DNA of 64,000 nt, taken from contig NZ_JAAGLU010000034.1 of the NCBI RefSeq assembly GCF_010550245.1, forward strand, positions 1 through 64,000, written 5' to 3'. Shown here piece by piece: positions 8,875 through 23,488 of this stretch (the first letter of the stretch is position 1; each line of letters starts with the position of its first letter). The translations under genes were made by a program, and so were the position numbers. Source of the DNA: Streptomyces sp. SID12501. Its GTDB lineage: Bacteria > Actinomycetota > Actinomycetes > Streptomycetales > Streptomycetaceae. The notes under the pieces were generated by a model. That model saw only the letters and a program-made list of their open reading frames with translations, ran no database searches and was not told where the DNA came from.

Positions 8875-9195
8875 TTACTTCGCAGCCGCGGGGATCTCAG
8901 TGACCTTGATCGCCGTGTACTGCTGGCGGTGGCCCTGACGACGGCGGTAGCCGGTCTTGTTCTTGTAGCGAAGGATGTCGATCTTGACGCCCTTGTGGTG
9001 ATCCACGATCTCGGCCTGGACCTTGATGCCGGCCAGGACCCACGGGTCGCTGGTCACGGCTTCGCCGTCGACAACGAGCAGGGTCGAGAGCTCGACCGTG
9101 TCGCCAACCTTGGCAGTGGGAATCTTGTCAACCTCAACGATGTCGCCGACAGCAACCTTGTGCTGGCGACCACCGCTGCGCACGATGGCGTACAC
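8875..9195 (-). CDS. rplU: 50S ribosomal protein L21
   Basis: Using the GTG at 9195 gives 106 residues (VYAIVRSGGRQHKVAVGD...), the usual L21 length; longer in-frame upstream extensions are not L21-like and are rejected. The C-terminal signature KNKTGYRRRQGHRQ, which contacts 23S rRNA, is intact. It is the first gene of the rplU-rpmA transcript. The 337-bp upstream gap (9196-9532) holds its promoter region and the terminator of the upstream ribonuclease gene; no other gene is seen there. Confidence 0.97.
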   Translation of the reverse strand: MYAIVRSGGRQHKVAVGDIVEVDKIPTAKVGDTVELSTLLVVDGEAVTSDPWVLAGIKVQAEIVDHHKGVKIDILRYKNKTGYRRRQGHRQQYTAIKVTEIPAAAK

Positions 9196-9457
9196 GCAGA
9201 TCTCACTCTCTCGCTCGGGAACGACACCCCCGCAGTCCAGCCGCCCGGCAAAGCGAGTGGCCTCTCCCGCCGCACCGAAATGCCCGGTGCTCAGGAGGAT
9301 GAGGTTTACGGGGATGTGGCGCGTCACGGAAAAAACTATGGACACGCCGACACTGAAGATTACGGGCCCGGCCTGAAGGGGTCAAACCGAGCCCCTTTCC
9401 CCCGCTCGCGAGGCTCACAAACCCACTGCCCACCCGGACGGCCCACGGCCTGCTACG

Positions 9458-9495
9458 GCGGCGGTCCGCCCGGAGAAACCCGGACGGACCGCCGC
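9458..9495 (-). terminator. Hairpin terminator after the RNase E/G gene
   Basis: 16-bp stem with one mismatch (gcggcggtccgcccgg / ccggacggaccgccgc), loop agaaac, 37 bp past the stop of the ribonuclease gene. Confidence 0.75.
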
Positions 9496-9532
9496 AACAC
9501 CGCACTACCGGCTCAGGCAGCCGGGAAGGGGA

Positions 9533-13402
<3,870 letters not shown>

Positions 13403-13668
13403 GCGGGCGGTTCTCCCGTCAGGCTCCCGGGCGCCGCGCACCTGGTCCGGCTTGGGTGCCGGTGACGTCCGCGGCTCGCGCAGTGCGCGGTGCCGCCGTC
13501 CGGGGCGCGGGCGCCGCACGGGAGCTCTCTAGTGTCCTGTCTCGCCGGTTCCGTACGCCATGTTGCGTACGGCCTGGCGAAAGTCTTGTGGTCGGTGCGC
13601 TGCCCGACCCAGGTGGCTCCCGAGTCCGAGGGCGGCGCTACGACGTGCGTCCCTTCGCGGGACCTTCC

Positions 13669-14469
13669 TTACGCCGGTGCCTGCGACGCGGCGGCAGTCG
13701 GAGTGGCCATGGAGAGGGCCACCGCTGCCTCGCGGTCGGGCGCGAGCGGGTCGGTCACCGTGCCGGTCTCTTCATCGAACAGCCCCTGCGCCAGCCTGGT
13801 CACCCCTGCGGGGACCGGCGGCGCCAGGTCGGCCACGGCGCGAAGACCGGACAGAACGTCGTCGGGTCGAACAGCAGGCGTCACGTGCCGAACAACCAGC
13901 CGCAGTATCGCACAGGGCTGGTCCGTCGGCCTATCAGACTGTGGACTGTGCGTCTCAACACTTGTCCCAACGCCTGCTTCACATGCCTCAAGGCCCTCGA
14001 CCGGACCTCGGGCATCGAAGGTTCTCATGCCGTTCTTGGCGAGGCGCTGGACCTCGACGGTCTCGGCGGCGTTGAAGATGCCGACGGCGCGGCGCGCGTC
14101 CTCGAGCGCCACACCCTCCAGTCGCAGCTCCCATACGGAAGCCGTGAGCCGGTCAGCGAGCCCGGAGGTCCGGGCCTCGACCGCGTCGACGATGTCGAGC
14201 CCGGCGGGCAGCGACTCGTCGAGCAGCTCACGCAGCTTGTCGGGATCGCGCGCTTCGGTGAGCGCGATCTCCAGGTACTCCGCCTCACTGCCCGTACCGG
14301 TGGCTGCGGCATTGGCGTACGACACCTTCGGATGCGGCGTGAACCCCGCCGAGTAGGCCATCGGCACCTCGGCGCGGCGCAGCGCACGCTCGAAAGCGCG
14401 CTGGAAGTCACGGTGGCTGGTGAACCGGAGGCGGCCACGCTTGGTGTAGCGCAGTCGGATGCGCTGCAC
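13669..14469 (-). CDS. TIGR03936-family (DUF2344) radical-SAM-associated protein
   Basis: Begins VQRIRLRYTKRGRLRFTSH and continues FTPHPKVSYANA, the signature of the family that accompanies, or is fused to, TIGR03960 radical SAM proteins; the biochemical function is not established. The last 100 residues are variable and low complexity. No GTG-proximal ribosome site is seen; a CTG further upstream with AAGGA 10 bases before it is an alternative start, since the frame stays open to the stop of the preceding gene. It sits just upstream of the RNase E/G gene, the common actinobacterial arrangement, but its radical SAM partner is 4.2 kb away. Confidence 0.85.
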   Translation of the reverse strand: MQRIRLRYTKRGRLRFTSHRDFQRAFERALRRAEVPMAYSAGFTPHPKVSYANAAATGTGSEAEYLEIALTEARDPDKLRELLDESLPAGLDIVDAVEARTSGLADRLTASVWELRLEGVALEDARRAVGIFNAAETVEVQRLAKNGMRTFDARGPVEGLEACEAGVGTSVETHSPQSDRPTDQPCAILRLVVRHVTPAVRPDDVLSGLRAVADLAPPVPAGVTRLAQGLFDEETGTVTDPLAPDREAAVALSMATPTAAASQAPA

Positions 14470-14517
14470 CGCGAGTGCGGGCGGCGGGCCTTCGGGCTGT
14501 CGCTTGCCCAGTGTCGC

Positions 14518-15810
14518 TCAGTCCTTCGTGAGTGCGGTCGTACTGCTACCTAGAGTACGTCCGTCGGCGCTATCTGGTTCCCGCCGGGGCGCCGGGACCG
14601 CCTGCGGGCGCTCATCGTGCGACTCCCCGAAGAGCATCCGGCGGAAGTCGGCGCGCGCCTGCCGTGCCGAGTCGCGCGCCGCGGCCAGCGTCTGCCGGGT
14701 GACCCGGCCCACACTGCGCGCGGCCTCGGCGGCGGGCCGCAGAACGGCGTCCCGCACGAAATGCCCGACGGGCGTCAGCACGGCCTGGTACGCCCAGCGC
14801 ACGGGCTCCACGAAGGTCCACCGAAGGAGGGTCCCCAGGAAGCGTCCGACGACGAGGGAGATGTACCCGGCGATGCGCCAGGCATGCCCGAGCGCGGTAC
14901 CGACCTCGCGCCCGATCACGGCGAGGACGCGTCCCACGGGCACCAGGACCCAGCGCCACAACGCGAGCACGGGCAGCACGAGGAGCAGGCGCAACACCCA
15001 GTAGAGAACGAACCCGATCCCGTTGATCCCCATGCTCACGAGCCACACGACCCCCAGGGCGCACGAGGCGATCGCCTTCCCGACCGGCGTGAGGACCCAC
15101 TCGTACAGCCACTGCGCGGGTACGACGACCAGGTACCGCAGGAGCCACACGGCGACGCCGTACACACCGACCCCGACGGCGACGATCGCGGCCCCGAGCC
15201 CCCGGAGTACCCACAGCACCCCGTGCCCCGCAGGCGTCAGCCCGCGCGCGTAGAGCCACCCGAGCCCAGCGCCGATCGCCCGGAACGCCCAGACGATCCC
15301 CTGGCCGAGAGGCGTCAGCACGCGTGCGTAGAGCCAGCCCAGCCCCGCCCCGATGCCCCGGAACACCCACAGCACCCCGTGTCCCGCAGGCGTGAGCATG
15401 CGCGCGTAGAGCCACCCCAGCCCAGCGCCGATCGCCCGGAACACCCAGACGATCCCCTGGCCGAGAGGCGTCAGCACATGCCGGAAGAGCCACACCAGCG
15501 GTACGACGACGAGCACTTTCGCGAGCCAGCCGAGCGCCTTGCCCAGGGGCACGACGACGTACCGCCACAGCCCGACGAACGGCCAGACGAGGACGGCCGG
15601 CGCGACCCAGGCCAGCGCCCGCCCGAGGGGCCGCAGCACCGCGTCCGTCAGGAGGCGCCCACCGGCGACGAGCCCGTCCCACACCATGCGCACCGGCACG
15701 ACCAGCACAAGCACCACGATGCGCACAGGGAGGCGAATCGCAACGACGAGACACCCTTCGGGCTGCCGCTCGGGCTGCCGTGCCTCGGCGGCCGGTTTCT
15801 CCAGATCCAT
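14518..15810 (-). CDS. Multi-pass membrane protein with tandem LTP-x-G repeats, function unknown
   Basis: About 430 residues from the ATG at 15810; an in-frame ATG at 15879 is equally possible, and neither has a strong ribosome site. After a short charged head, the protein is a chain of hydrophobic helices, each followed by a polar turn with the motif LTP-x-G or V-P-x-G. Four consecutive 26-residue units (residues about 113-216) are nearly identical in pairs, for example VLTPLGQGIVWVFRAIGAG and MLTPAGHGVLWVFRGIGAG, and each ends in GLGWLYAR. More divergent units flank them. The C-terminal 70 residues are basic and hydrophilic. I do not recognise a family. The frame stays open far upstream only because of GC bias. 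Confidence 0.6.
   Translation of the reverse strand: MDLEKPAAEARQPERQPEGCLVVAIRLPVRIVVLVLVVPVRMVWDGLVAGGRLLTDAVLRPLGRALAWVAPAVLVWPFVGLWRYVVVPLGKALGWLAKVLVVVPLVWLFRHVLTPLGQGIVWVFRAIGAGLGWLYARMLTPAGHGVLWVFRGIGAGLGWLYARVLTPLGQGIVWAFRAIGAGLGWLYARGLTPAGHGVLWVLRGLGAAIVAVGVGVYGVAVWLLRYLVVVPAQWLYEWVLTPVGKAIASCALGVVWLVSMGINGIGFVLYWVLRLLLVLPVLALWRWVLVPVGRVLAVIGREVGTALGHAWRIAGYISLVVGRFLGTLLRWTFVEPVRWAYQAVLTPVGHFVRDAVLRPAAEAARSVGRVTRQTLAAARDSARQARADFRRMLFGESHDERPQAVPAPRREPDSADGRTLGSSTTALTKD
15163..15474 (-). repeat. 78-bp tandem repeat array inside the membrane-protein gene
   Basis: The block ggcgtcag/ggcgtgag (encoding L-T-P) recurs at 15233, 15311, 15389 and 15467, exactly 78 bp apart. Units alternate between two types (LTPLGQGIVW and LTPAGHGVLW), so the higher-order period is 156 bp. 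Conservation at the DNA level points to recent duplication or gene conversion. Confidence 0.9.
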
Positions 15811-15897
15811 ACCGACATAGACGCGCCAACCCCCTGTACGGATGCGGTGTACCCGAAAAGTGATCAGGACGAGGGACATCGGCTGTAAACCTATGAC

Positions 15898-16290
15898 TTG
15901 AGGCCTGCCGCCGCCGCCCGTCCCGGCGCCCTCGTCGGTCTGGTGGAGCCCGACCGGGACACCCTGGTGGTGGACGCGGAGGACCTGGAGACGAGCCGCG
16001 ACTTCAACCGCCACACCAGCGAGAAGGCGGTCCGGCACGCCACCGTCGGCCGCCTCGCCCGCTCGGCGGTCCGGGCGGGCTTCCGTATCGAGACGACGAT
16101 CGCCAACACCCGCGTCTCCACCGACTTCGCGGACGGCGACCACGCCCTGGGGCCGGGCCGCGACATGCAACAGGCCATCTCCGAAGGCCACATCGACCGG
16201 ACCCGGGGCGAGGCCTGGTTCGGCGGCCTCGCCCACGGGCCCTTCTACGCCTCGTTCACCTTCGTCATCGTGGTCTGCTCCCGCCCCTGA
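15898..16290 (+). pseudogene. C-terminal fragment of a SAM-dependent methyltransferase
   Basis: The frame reads LRPAAAARPGALVGLVEPDRD then TLVVDAEDLETSR, which corresponds to the LRPGG...EPDWDTLVVD segment and C-terminal half of class I methyltransferases. The end (HGPFYASFTFVIVV) also fits. The S-adenosylmethionine-binding half (motif I, G-x-G-x-G) is missing: a stop occurs in frame at 15886-15888 and the sequence beyond is the start region of the membrane repeat protein. There is no ribosome site. Its last 46 bp overlap, tail to tail, the end of the glycosyltransferase gene. It is probably a deletion remnant. Confidence 0.6.
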
Positions 16291-17399
16291 CGGCCGCCGG
16301 ACGGCCCGGGCACCGCGGGGGCGGCCCGACCGACCGCGAACTCGCGGTTGAGCACGGCCTGGCGGCGGATCGGCTCGGGCAGGTCCGGCATGGCCAGCAG
16401 CGTGTCGCACGCCTCGATCGAGGCGGTGTAGTCGCCCACCCAGTAGGCGGTGATGGAGTACTCGAAGAGCAGACCCCACTCGTACACCCAGGACTTGGTG
16501 AACAGCAGGTCGTCCGGTTCCGGGGTGTCGACGACGCCACCGAGGAGGGCGTGCGCGGTGCGGTAGCGACCCTTCACTCGCAGGCGTGAGGCCAGCTCGT
16601 AACACGCTTCGAGGCGCGAGGGCCGGGCGTCCCAGGCGCGGGAGAACGCGTCCATCGCGCCCGGCCAGTCGTCGGCCCGCTCCGCCCTGAGCAGGCCGGC
16701 CTCCAGCAGCGAGCAGTAGACCTCCTCCGGCCAGCCGCCCATCGCCGCCCGCCGCTCGTACAGGGCGATCGCCTCCTGGACGTGGCCCAGGTCGCGTTCG
16801 GTGTTGGCGAGGTAGAAGACGGTGCGCGTGTTGGCGGGGTCGCGTTCGAGTTCGCCGCGCAGGAGACGGGCGTCGCGTTCGAACTTGTCGCTGCGGCAGC
16901 CGCCGTCGGCATGGTCCTCGATGACGAGCGCGTCCAGGTTCTCCTGGACGTCGGGCCCGTCGGACTCGTCCGTGCACGGGTATTCGTGGGTGACCCCTTC
17001 GTAGCGCCACGTGCGGTCGGCCCGCATGAGGTGCTTGAAACGGTGCTGGGTGCCGGGGGTGTCGTACCGCAGCATGTAGGACGTCGCCGTCAGAAGGGGC
17101 AGCGGGGCGTCCTGGCGCATGACGTGGTCGGCGTCGAGGGTGAGGAGGTAGTCGGCCTTGCCACGGGCGCGCTGGATGTTGCCGGTCCGGTTGTGCCCGA
17201 AGTCGACCCACGGTTCCTCGTGGAGTTCGCCGGGGATGCCGTCGAGCGTTTTACGGATCAGGTCCTGCGTGCCGTCCGTGGAGCCGGTGTCGCAGATGAC
17301 CCAGTGGTCGATGAGGTGCCGTACGGAGCCCAGGCACCGTTCGATCACCTGCGCTTCGTTCTTGACGATCATGCAGAGGCAGAGGGTCTGCTTTTTCAC
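16245..17399 (-). CDS. Family-2 glycosyltransferase with TPR-like C-terminal half
   Basis: 384 residues from the GTG at 17399. The N-terminal 160 residues form a GT-A nucleotide-sugar domain: LCLCMIVKNEAQVIERCL, ICDTGSTDGTQDLI and the metal-binding TLDADHV. The second half is helical with TPR-like repeats (ANTERDLGHVQEAIALYERR, SRAWDARPSRLEACYELA, the YEW/YW segment). The layout resembles peptide S-/O-glycosyltransferases such as SunS and related repeat-bearing enzymes, so a protein acceptor is plausible but unproven. The gene is divergent from the collagen-like gene, with 229 bp between their starts. No clear ribosome site is seen at the GTG. Confidence 0.82.
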   Translation of the reverse strand: MKKQTLCLCMIVKNEAQVIERCLGSVRHLIDHWVICDTGSTDGTQDLIRKTLDGIPGELHEEPWVDFGHNRTGNIQRARGKADYLLTLDADHVMRQDAPLPLLTATSYMLRYDTPGTQHRFKHLMRADRTWRYEGVTHEYPCTDESDGPDVQENLDALVIEDHADGGCRSDKFERDARLLRGELERDPANTRTVFYLANTERDLGHVQEAIALYERRAAMGGWPEEVYCSLLEAGLLRAERADDWPGAMDAFSRAWDARPSRLEACYELASRLRVKGRYRTAHALLGGVVDTPEPDDLLFTKSWVYEWGLLFEYSITAYWVGDYTASIEACDTLLAMPDLPEPIRRQAVLNREFAVGRAAPAVPGPSGGRQGREQTTMTKVNEA

Positions 17400-17628
17400 G
17401 GCGCCAATGTGACATGCGCCGGATACGTCCACATTCGTACACGCGGAAGACGTCGCGCACGGGTAACCCATCCGAACGCACCGATTAGTCCTATACGTTG
17501 ATAAACGCACGACTTTCCACCCGCATTGCGGCTCCGCGCATCGCACTCAGGTAAAGCTCCCCCTCATGTTCGGGACATCCCGAACCGGTCGAGGCAAGTC
17601 AAGGCATGTCGACGCAAGGAGCACACCG

Positions 17629-18579
17629 ATGAGTCCTGAATACAGGACGCGTTCGCTTCTCGGGCCGCTGGCGCGGGACAGGTTCAAGAAGGCCGGAATG
17701 GTGGCCTCGCTCGCACTGGTCCTGGCCGCGAGCGTGGCCGGCCCGGCGACGGCCGCGGCGCGCAGTGTGGGCGACCACACCGCCCGCACGAGCCACTACG
17801 GCGGCGGCGACAAGGACAAGTGCAAGAAGGACGGGCCGAAGCACCGCGCCGCCTCGACCGCCCAGGGTGGCAAGGACAAGTGCCAGGGCCCCACGGGTCC
17901 GACCGGAGCGACGGGTGCGACGGGAGCCACGGGCGCCACCGGAGCAACAGGCCCCGGCAACGGCGTCACGGGTGCCACCGGAGCCACCGGAGCGACAGGC
18001 GGTATCGGCCCGACCGGATCCACGGGATCCACGGGCGCCACGGGGACGACAGGCCAGCAGGGCGCCACGGGAAGCACCGGCCCGACAGGCCCCACCGGAC
18101 CCACGGGCGCAACCGGAACCACCGGCACGACGGGCAACACCGGAGCCACGGGCGCGACAGGTGCGACGGGCACCCCGGGCCCCTGCTCCGAGGTCGACAC
18201 GTACCACCCCCAGGGCAACGTCGAGTACCAGGCCGCGCTGTCGACCGACGGACGCTTCTACGCGGGCATCCGTGACCTCACGGGCAGCAACGCCAACCCC
18301 ATGCTGTGGACCGACCTCAGCACCCACACCGGATACCCCGCGGGCGGCGCGGCGGGCACGCCCTGCGGCGCCTCCGTCGGCGAGCACCAGGCGTCAGGGG
18401 GGATCCAGTTCGGCCTGATCACCACAACAGGCCGGGTCTACGAACTCACCTGCCAGTTCGACAACAACGGCTCCAACCCGGCGATCCTTCAGTGCGGCAC
18501 CAACGCCGGCAACCCCTGGGTCGAGATGAACAGGCGCCCGGCCCCCAACGCGGTCAACGGCGGAACCGTAGTCCCGTAA
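17629..18579 (+). CDS. Secreted collagen-like protein (Gly-X-Thr repeats)
   Basis: 316 residues; the start ATG has AAGGAG 8 bases upstream. A signal peptide spans residues about 20-45 (VASLALVLAASVAG...ATA-AA). A Lys/Cys-rich linker with a repeated KDKC motif follows, then about 33 collagen triplets (residues 87-187) dominated by GAT, GPT, GST and GTT with one NG-V interruption. The C-terminal 130 residues form a compact domain with five Cys (PCSEVDTYHPQG, GTPCGASVGEHQ, LTCQFDN, ILQCGTN). Thr fills the Y position in nearly all triplets, as in spore-surface collagens such as BclA, where these Thr are glycosylated. A glycosyltransferase is encoded next door. There is no sortase signal or membrane anchor. 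Confidence 0.88.
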   Translation: MSPEYRTRSLLGPLARDRFKKAGMVASLALVLAASVAGPATAAARSVGDHTARTSHYGGGDKDKCKKDGPKHRAASTAQGGKDKCQGPTGPTGATGATGATGATGATGPGNGVTGATGATGATGGIGPTGSTGSTGATGTTGQQGATGSTGPTGPTGPTGATGTTGTTGNTGATGATGATGTPGPCSEVDTYHPQGNVEYQAALSTDGRFYAGIRDLTGSNANPMLWTDLSTHTGYPAGGAAGTPCGASVGEHQASGGIQFGLITTTGRVYELTCQFDNNGSNPAILQCGTNAGNPWVEMNRRPAPNAVNGGTVVP

Positions 18580-18591
18580 CGACCACACGCA

Positions 18592-18632
18592 AAGGGGTGT
18601 CCGAAGGGTCATCGACCCGCCGGACACCCCTT
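18592..18632 (+). terminator. Bidirectional hairpin terminator
   Basis: 12-bp perfect stem aaggggtgtccg / cggacacccctt enclosing a second small stem (gggtc/gaccc), 12 bp past the collagen-like stop and 19 bp from the end of the convergent radical SAM gene. Confidence 0.9.
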
Positions 18633-18651
18633 GCGGCACCTCAGGCCACTA

Positions 18652-20574
<1,923 letters not shown>

Positions 20575-20673
20575 CGCGGCGTTACCTTCGTGAGCTGAGC
20601 TGACGGGGGATGACCACCAAGCGTAACCCGCCCGGAGGACTCCCCCGCCCGCCGGAAAACCGGCACTGAACCG

Positions 20674-22176
20674 CTAAACCTCCATCGACGCCTTGATCGT
20701 CTTCCACTCCTCCGGCAGCGTCTCCTCCACCCGCGCGGCCCGCCGCTCCTCGCGCCCGTACAGCAGCCCGTACGTGAAGGTGTCCTCCCCCGCCGCGTGG
20801 GCCACGGCGGACAGCTCGCCCAGTGTGGTGCGGACCATGACGCTGTCCTGGTGGTCGCCGAGCAGGCTCTGCAGGGACTTCATCGACCTGGTGAGCGCCT
20901 TGGCCGGGACGCCGAGGGCGGGGGTCGCCGTCTCGGCCGAGTAGCGGGTGCGCTTGGCCCTCTTGCGGGCCTCGTGCAGGCCGAGGTCGCGGTCGGCGCC
21001 GGACGGCTGCTCCATGGCCTCCCCGACCAGCGCGGACACCTTCGCGAAGTCCTTGCGTACGGCCTCGGCGAGCACCTTCTCCGGTTTCTTCGCCGCCCCT
21101 TTCAGTACGGGCGGCTCGGCGACCAGGGCGTCCAGGGTGTCGAGGAGCGTCAGATAGCGCGCGGAGTCCAGCACGCCGAGCAGTCGGCGGCGCGATCCTC
21201 CGTGCCCGGCCTCGGACCAGGTACCCAGCCGCTCACTCACGGGACCGTGGACAAGGGCGGGGGGCAGCTCGCCGAGGACCGTGCCCAGGCGTTCGGCCAG
21301 CACCTCGTGGTCGCGGCCCACGCCCAGCTCGCCGGCGAGCCACTTCAGCTCGTCGCCGATCGGGTCGGTGACCTTCCGGTCGAGGACCGTGCGGAAGGAC
21401 TTGAAGGTGCTGCGCAGGCGGCGCGTGGCGACCCGCATGTCGTGCACCGACTCCTCGGCGTCCTGGCGCACGGCCGGGTCGAGGTCGAGGATGGCGTCCC
21501 GCTGGGCGCGGACGTAGGCCAGGACGTGGTCGCCGGCGGTGACGGGCTCGGCGGGTTCGTCCTTCGGCCGCGGCTGTCCGCCCTTGGTCTCCGCCAGCGC
21601 GCGTGCCAGCTTCGACGTGGACTTCGACGGGCGTACGCCCGCCTTGCGCAGGCGTTTCTCCACCTTGTCCAGGATGGCGGGATTTCCGCCGTCGGCGAGC
21701 TCGACCTCGATCTCGGTCCACTGGGCGGTGCCCTCGCCGCCGAACAGGCGGTCCGCCCGTACGGTGTCCACGCTGACCTCGGCCAGTTGCCGGCCGTCGG
21801 CGTCGACGAGGTCGCGCAGGTCCCGTGTGGAGCGCAGCCGCACCACGGGCACGAGCTGGCCCTCGCGGATCCGGGCGCGCACCAGGCCGGTCAGTTCGTC
21901 GGGGACGGCGTCGGAGAGCGGTACCTGGATCTCGTCCCGGATCCCTGGGGCGACCGGGAGTTTCAGGTGCCAGCCGGCGTCGGCGCCGCCGGTGCGGCGG
22001 CGCAGCGTGATCGAGGCCGAGGCCAGCCGCAGGTCCGAGGTGTCGTAGTAGGTCGCGTCCAGTTCGGCGGTGCCCTTGTCGATGACGTCCGCGACGACGG
22101 CGACGCCCGTCAGGTCGGGCAGCCCACTGTCGTCGGATTCGTACTTCCGCTCGATTTCCCGCTTCGTGTCCGCCAT
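20674..22176 (-). CDS. CYTH and CHAD domain-containing protein
   Basis: 500 residues in two domains. The CYTH triphosphate-tunnel domain covers residues 5-205 (EIERKY opening motif, alternating basic/acidic strands such as ITLRRRTGG and WTEIEVEL). The helical CHAD domain covers residues about 220-495 with conserved His-containing helices (VHDMRVATRRLRSTFKSF, LHEARKRAKRTRYSAE, LLGDHQDSV). CHAD domains bind polyphosphate, and the CYTH half may act on triphosphate or polyphosphate. TAGATT lies 6 bases before the ATG with no ribosome site, so a leaderless transcript is possible. Confidence 0.92.
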   Translation of the reverse strand: MADTKREIERKYESDDSGLPDLTGVAVVADVIDKGTAELDATYYDTSDLRLASASITLRRRTGGADAGWHLKLPVAPGIRDEIQVPLSDAVPDELTGLVRARIREGQLVPVVRLRSTRDLRDLVDADGRQLAEVSVDTVRADRLFGGEGTAQWTEIEVELADGGNPAILDKVEKRLRKAGVRPSKSTSKLARALAETKGGQPRPKDEPAEPVTAGDHVLAYVRAQRDAILDLDPAVRQDAEESVHDMRVATRRLRSTFKSFRTVLDRKVTDPIGDELKWLAGELGVGRDHEVLAERLGTVLGELPPALVHGPVSERLGTWSEAGHGGSRRRLLGVLDSARYLTLLDTLDALVAEPPVLKGAAKKPEKVLAEAVRKDFAKVSALVGEAMEQPSGADRDLGLHEARKRAKRTRYSAETATPALGVPAKALTRSMKSLQSLLGDHQDSVMVRTTLGELSAVAHAAGEDTFTYGLLYGREERRAARVEETLPEEWKTIKASMEV

Positions 22177-22288
22177 GAATCGAATCTAGTCACGATCCCG
22201 CTCCAATGGCAGCAGCCAAAGGGGGTTTATTGGCCATCCGGGACACCTTCACCGTTTCCCCGGACTACACCCCCCCGGCCACCCCCGG

Positions 22289-23488
22289 TCAGGCGGACAT
22301 CGGCCGCTGCACCCTGATCGACTGCAACAGCCCCACCGCGACCCACACGGCGAACATCGACGATCCTCCGTACGACACGAAGGGCAGTGGCAGACCGGCG
22401 ACCGGCATGATCCCCAGGGTCATCCCGATGTTCTCGAACGCCTGGAAGGCGAACCACGCGATGATCCCGGCGGCGACGATCGTGCCGTACAGCTCGGTCG
22501 TCTCACGGGCGATGCGGCAGGCGCGCCACAGGACCACGCCCAGCAGCACGATGATCAGGCCCGCGCCGACGAAGCCGAGCTCCTCCCCCGCGACCGTGAA
22601 CACGAAGTCGGTCTGCTGCTCGGGGACGAACTGGCCCGTGGTCTGCGAGCCGTGGAAGAGGCCGGTGCCGGTGAGGCCGCCGGAACCGATCGCGATGCGC
22701 GCCTGGTTGGTGTTGTAACCGACGCCGGACGGGTCGAGTTCGGGGTTGGCGAAGGCGGCGAAACGGTTGATCTGGTACTCGTCCAGGACCCCGAGCTGCC
22801 AGATCAGGACCGCGCCGAGGGCGCCCGTGCCGAGCAGGCCGAAGACCCAGCGGTTGGAGGCGCCGGAGGCGAGCAGCACCCCGAGCACGATGATGACCAT
22901 GACCATGACCGACCCGAGGTCGGGCATCAGCATGACGACCATCATCGGTACGGTCGCCAGGCCCAGCGCCTGGAGGACCGTGCGGTGGTCGGGGTAGAGC
23001 TTGTCGCCCGCGTCGACCCGGGCGGCCAGGAGCATCGCCATGCCCAGGATGATCGTGATCTTCACGAACTCCGAGGGCTGGAGCGAGAAGCCGCCGCCGA
23101 GCACGATCCACGCGTGGGCGCCGTTGACGGTCGCGCCGAGCGGGGTCAGCACCATGAGGATCAGGAAGACCGAGAGGCCGTAGAGGATCGGCACGGCGGT
23201 GCGCAGGGTGCGGTGGCCGAGCCAGACCGTGGCGATCATCAGGCAGAACCCGATGCCGGTGTTCATGAGGTGCCGGAGCAGGAAGTAGTACTGGTCGCCC
23301 TGGTTGATCTCGGTGCGGTTGCGGGTCGCCGAGTAGACCAGGATCGCGCCCATGAAGGACAGCGCGAGCGCGGACAGCAGTATCGGCCAGTCCAGTCTGC
23401 GGGCCAGCGAGTCGCGGGCCAGCAGACGGGACATGGACGAGCGTTCGGGCCCGTAGCCGGAGACGGAGAAGGTGTTCGCGCCGGTCAT
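22289..23488 (-). CDS. rodA: RodA/FtsW-family SEDS peptidoglycan glycosyltransferase
   Basis: 399 residues with about ten membrane helices and SEDS motifs (SLQPSEFVKI, MPDLGSVMVM, QTDFVFTVAGEELGF, GLPLPFVSYGGSS). It polymerises lipid II together with the class B PBP encoded immediately upstream; their genes overlap as ATGA, implying translational coupling. In Streptomyces the mre/rodA cluster serves mainly spore-wall synthesis. The start at 23488 is fixed by this overlap; upstream open frame is not RodA-like. Confidence 0.95.
   Translation of the reverse strand: MTGANTFSVSGYGPERSSMSRLLARDSLARRLDWPILLSALALSFMGAILVYSATRNRTEINQGDQYYFLLRHLMNTGIGFCLMIATVWLGHRTLRTAVPILYGLSVFLILMVLTPLGATVNGAHAWIVLGGGFSLQPSEFVKITIILGMAMLLAARVDAGDKLYPDHRTVLQALGLATVPMMVVMLMPDLGSVMVMVIIVLGVLLASGASNRWVFGLLGTGALGAVLIWQLGVLDEYQINRFAAFANPELDPSGVGYNTNQARIAIGSGGLTGTGLFHGSQTTGQFVPEQQTDFVFTVAGEELGFVGAGLIIVLLGVVLWRACRIARETTELYGTIVAAGIIAWFAFQAFENIGMTLGIMPVAGLPLPFVSYGGSSMFAVWVAVGLLQSIRVQRPMSA

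Noticed and set aside
15811..17211. Extension of the repeat membrane protein by about 460 further codons upstream
   Set aside because: The upstream translation is Arg/Pro/Gly-rich and antiparallel or overlapping to recognisable glycosyltransferase and methyltransferase coding; hydrophobic repeat protein begins near 15810-15879.
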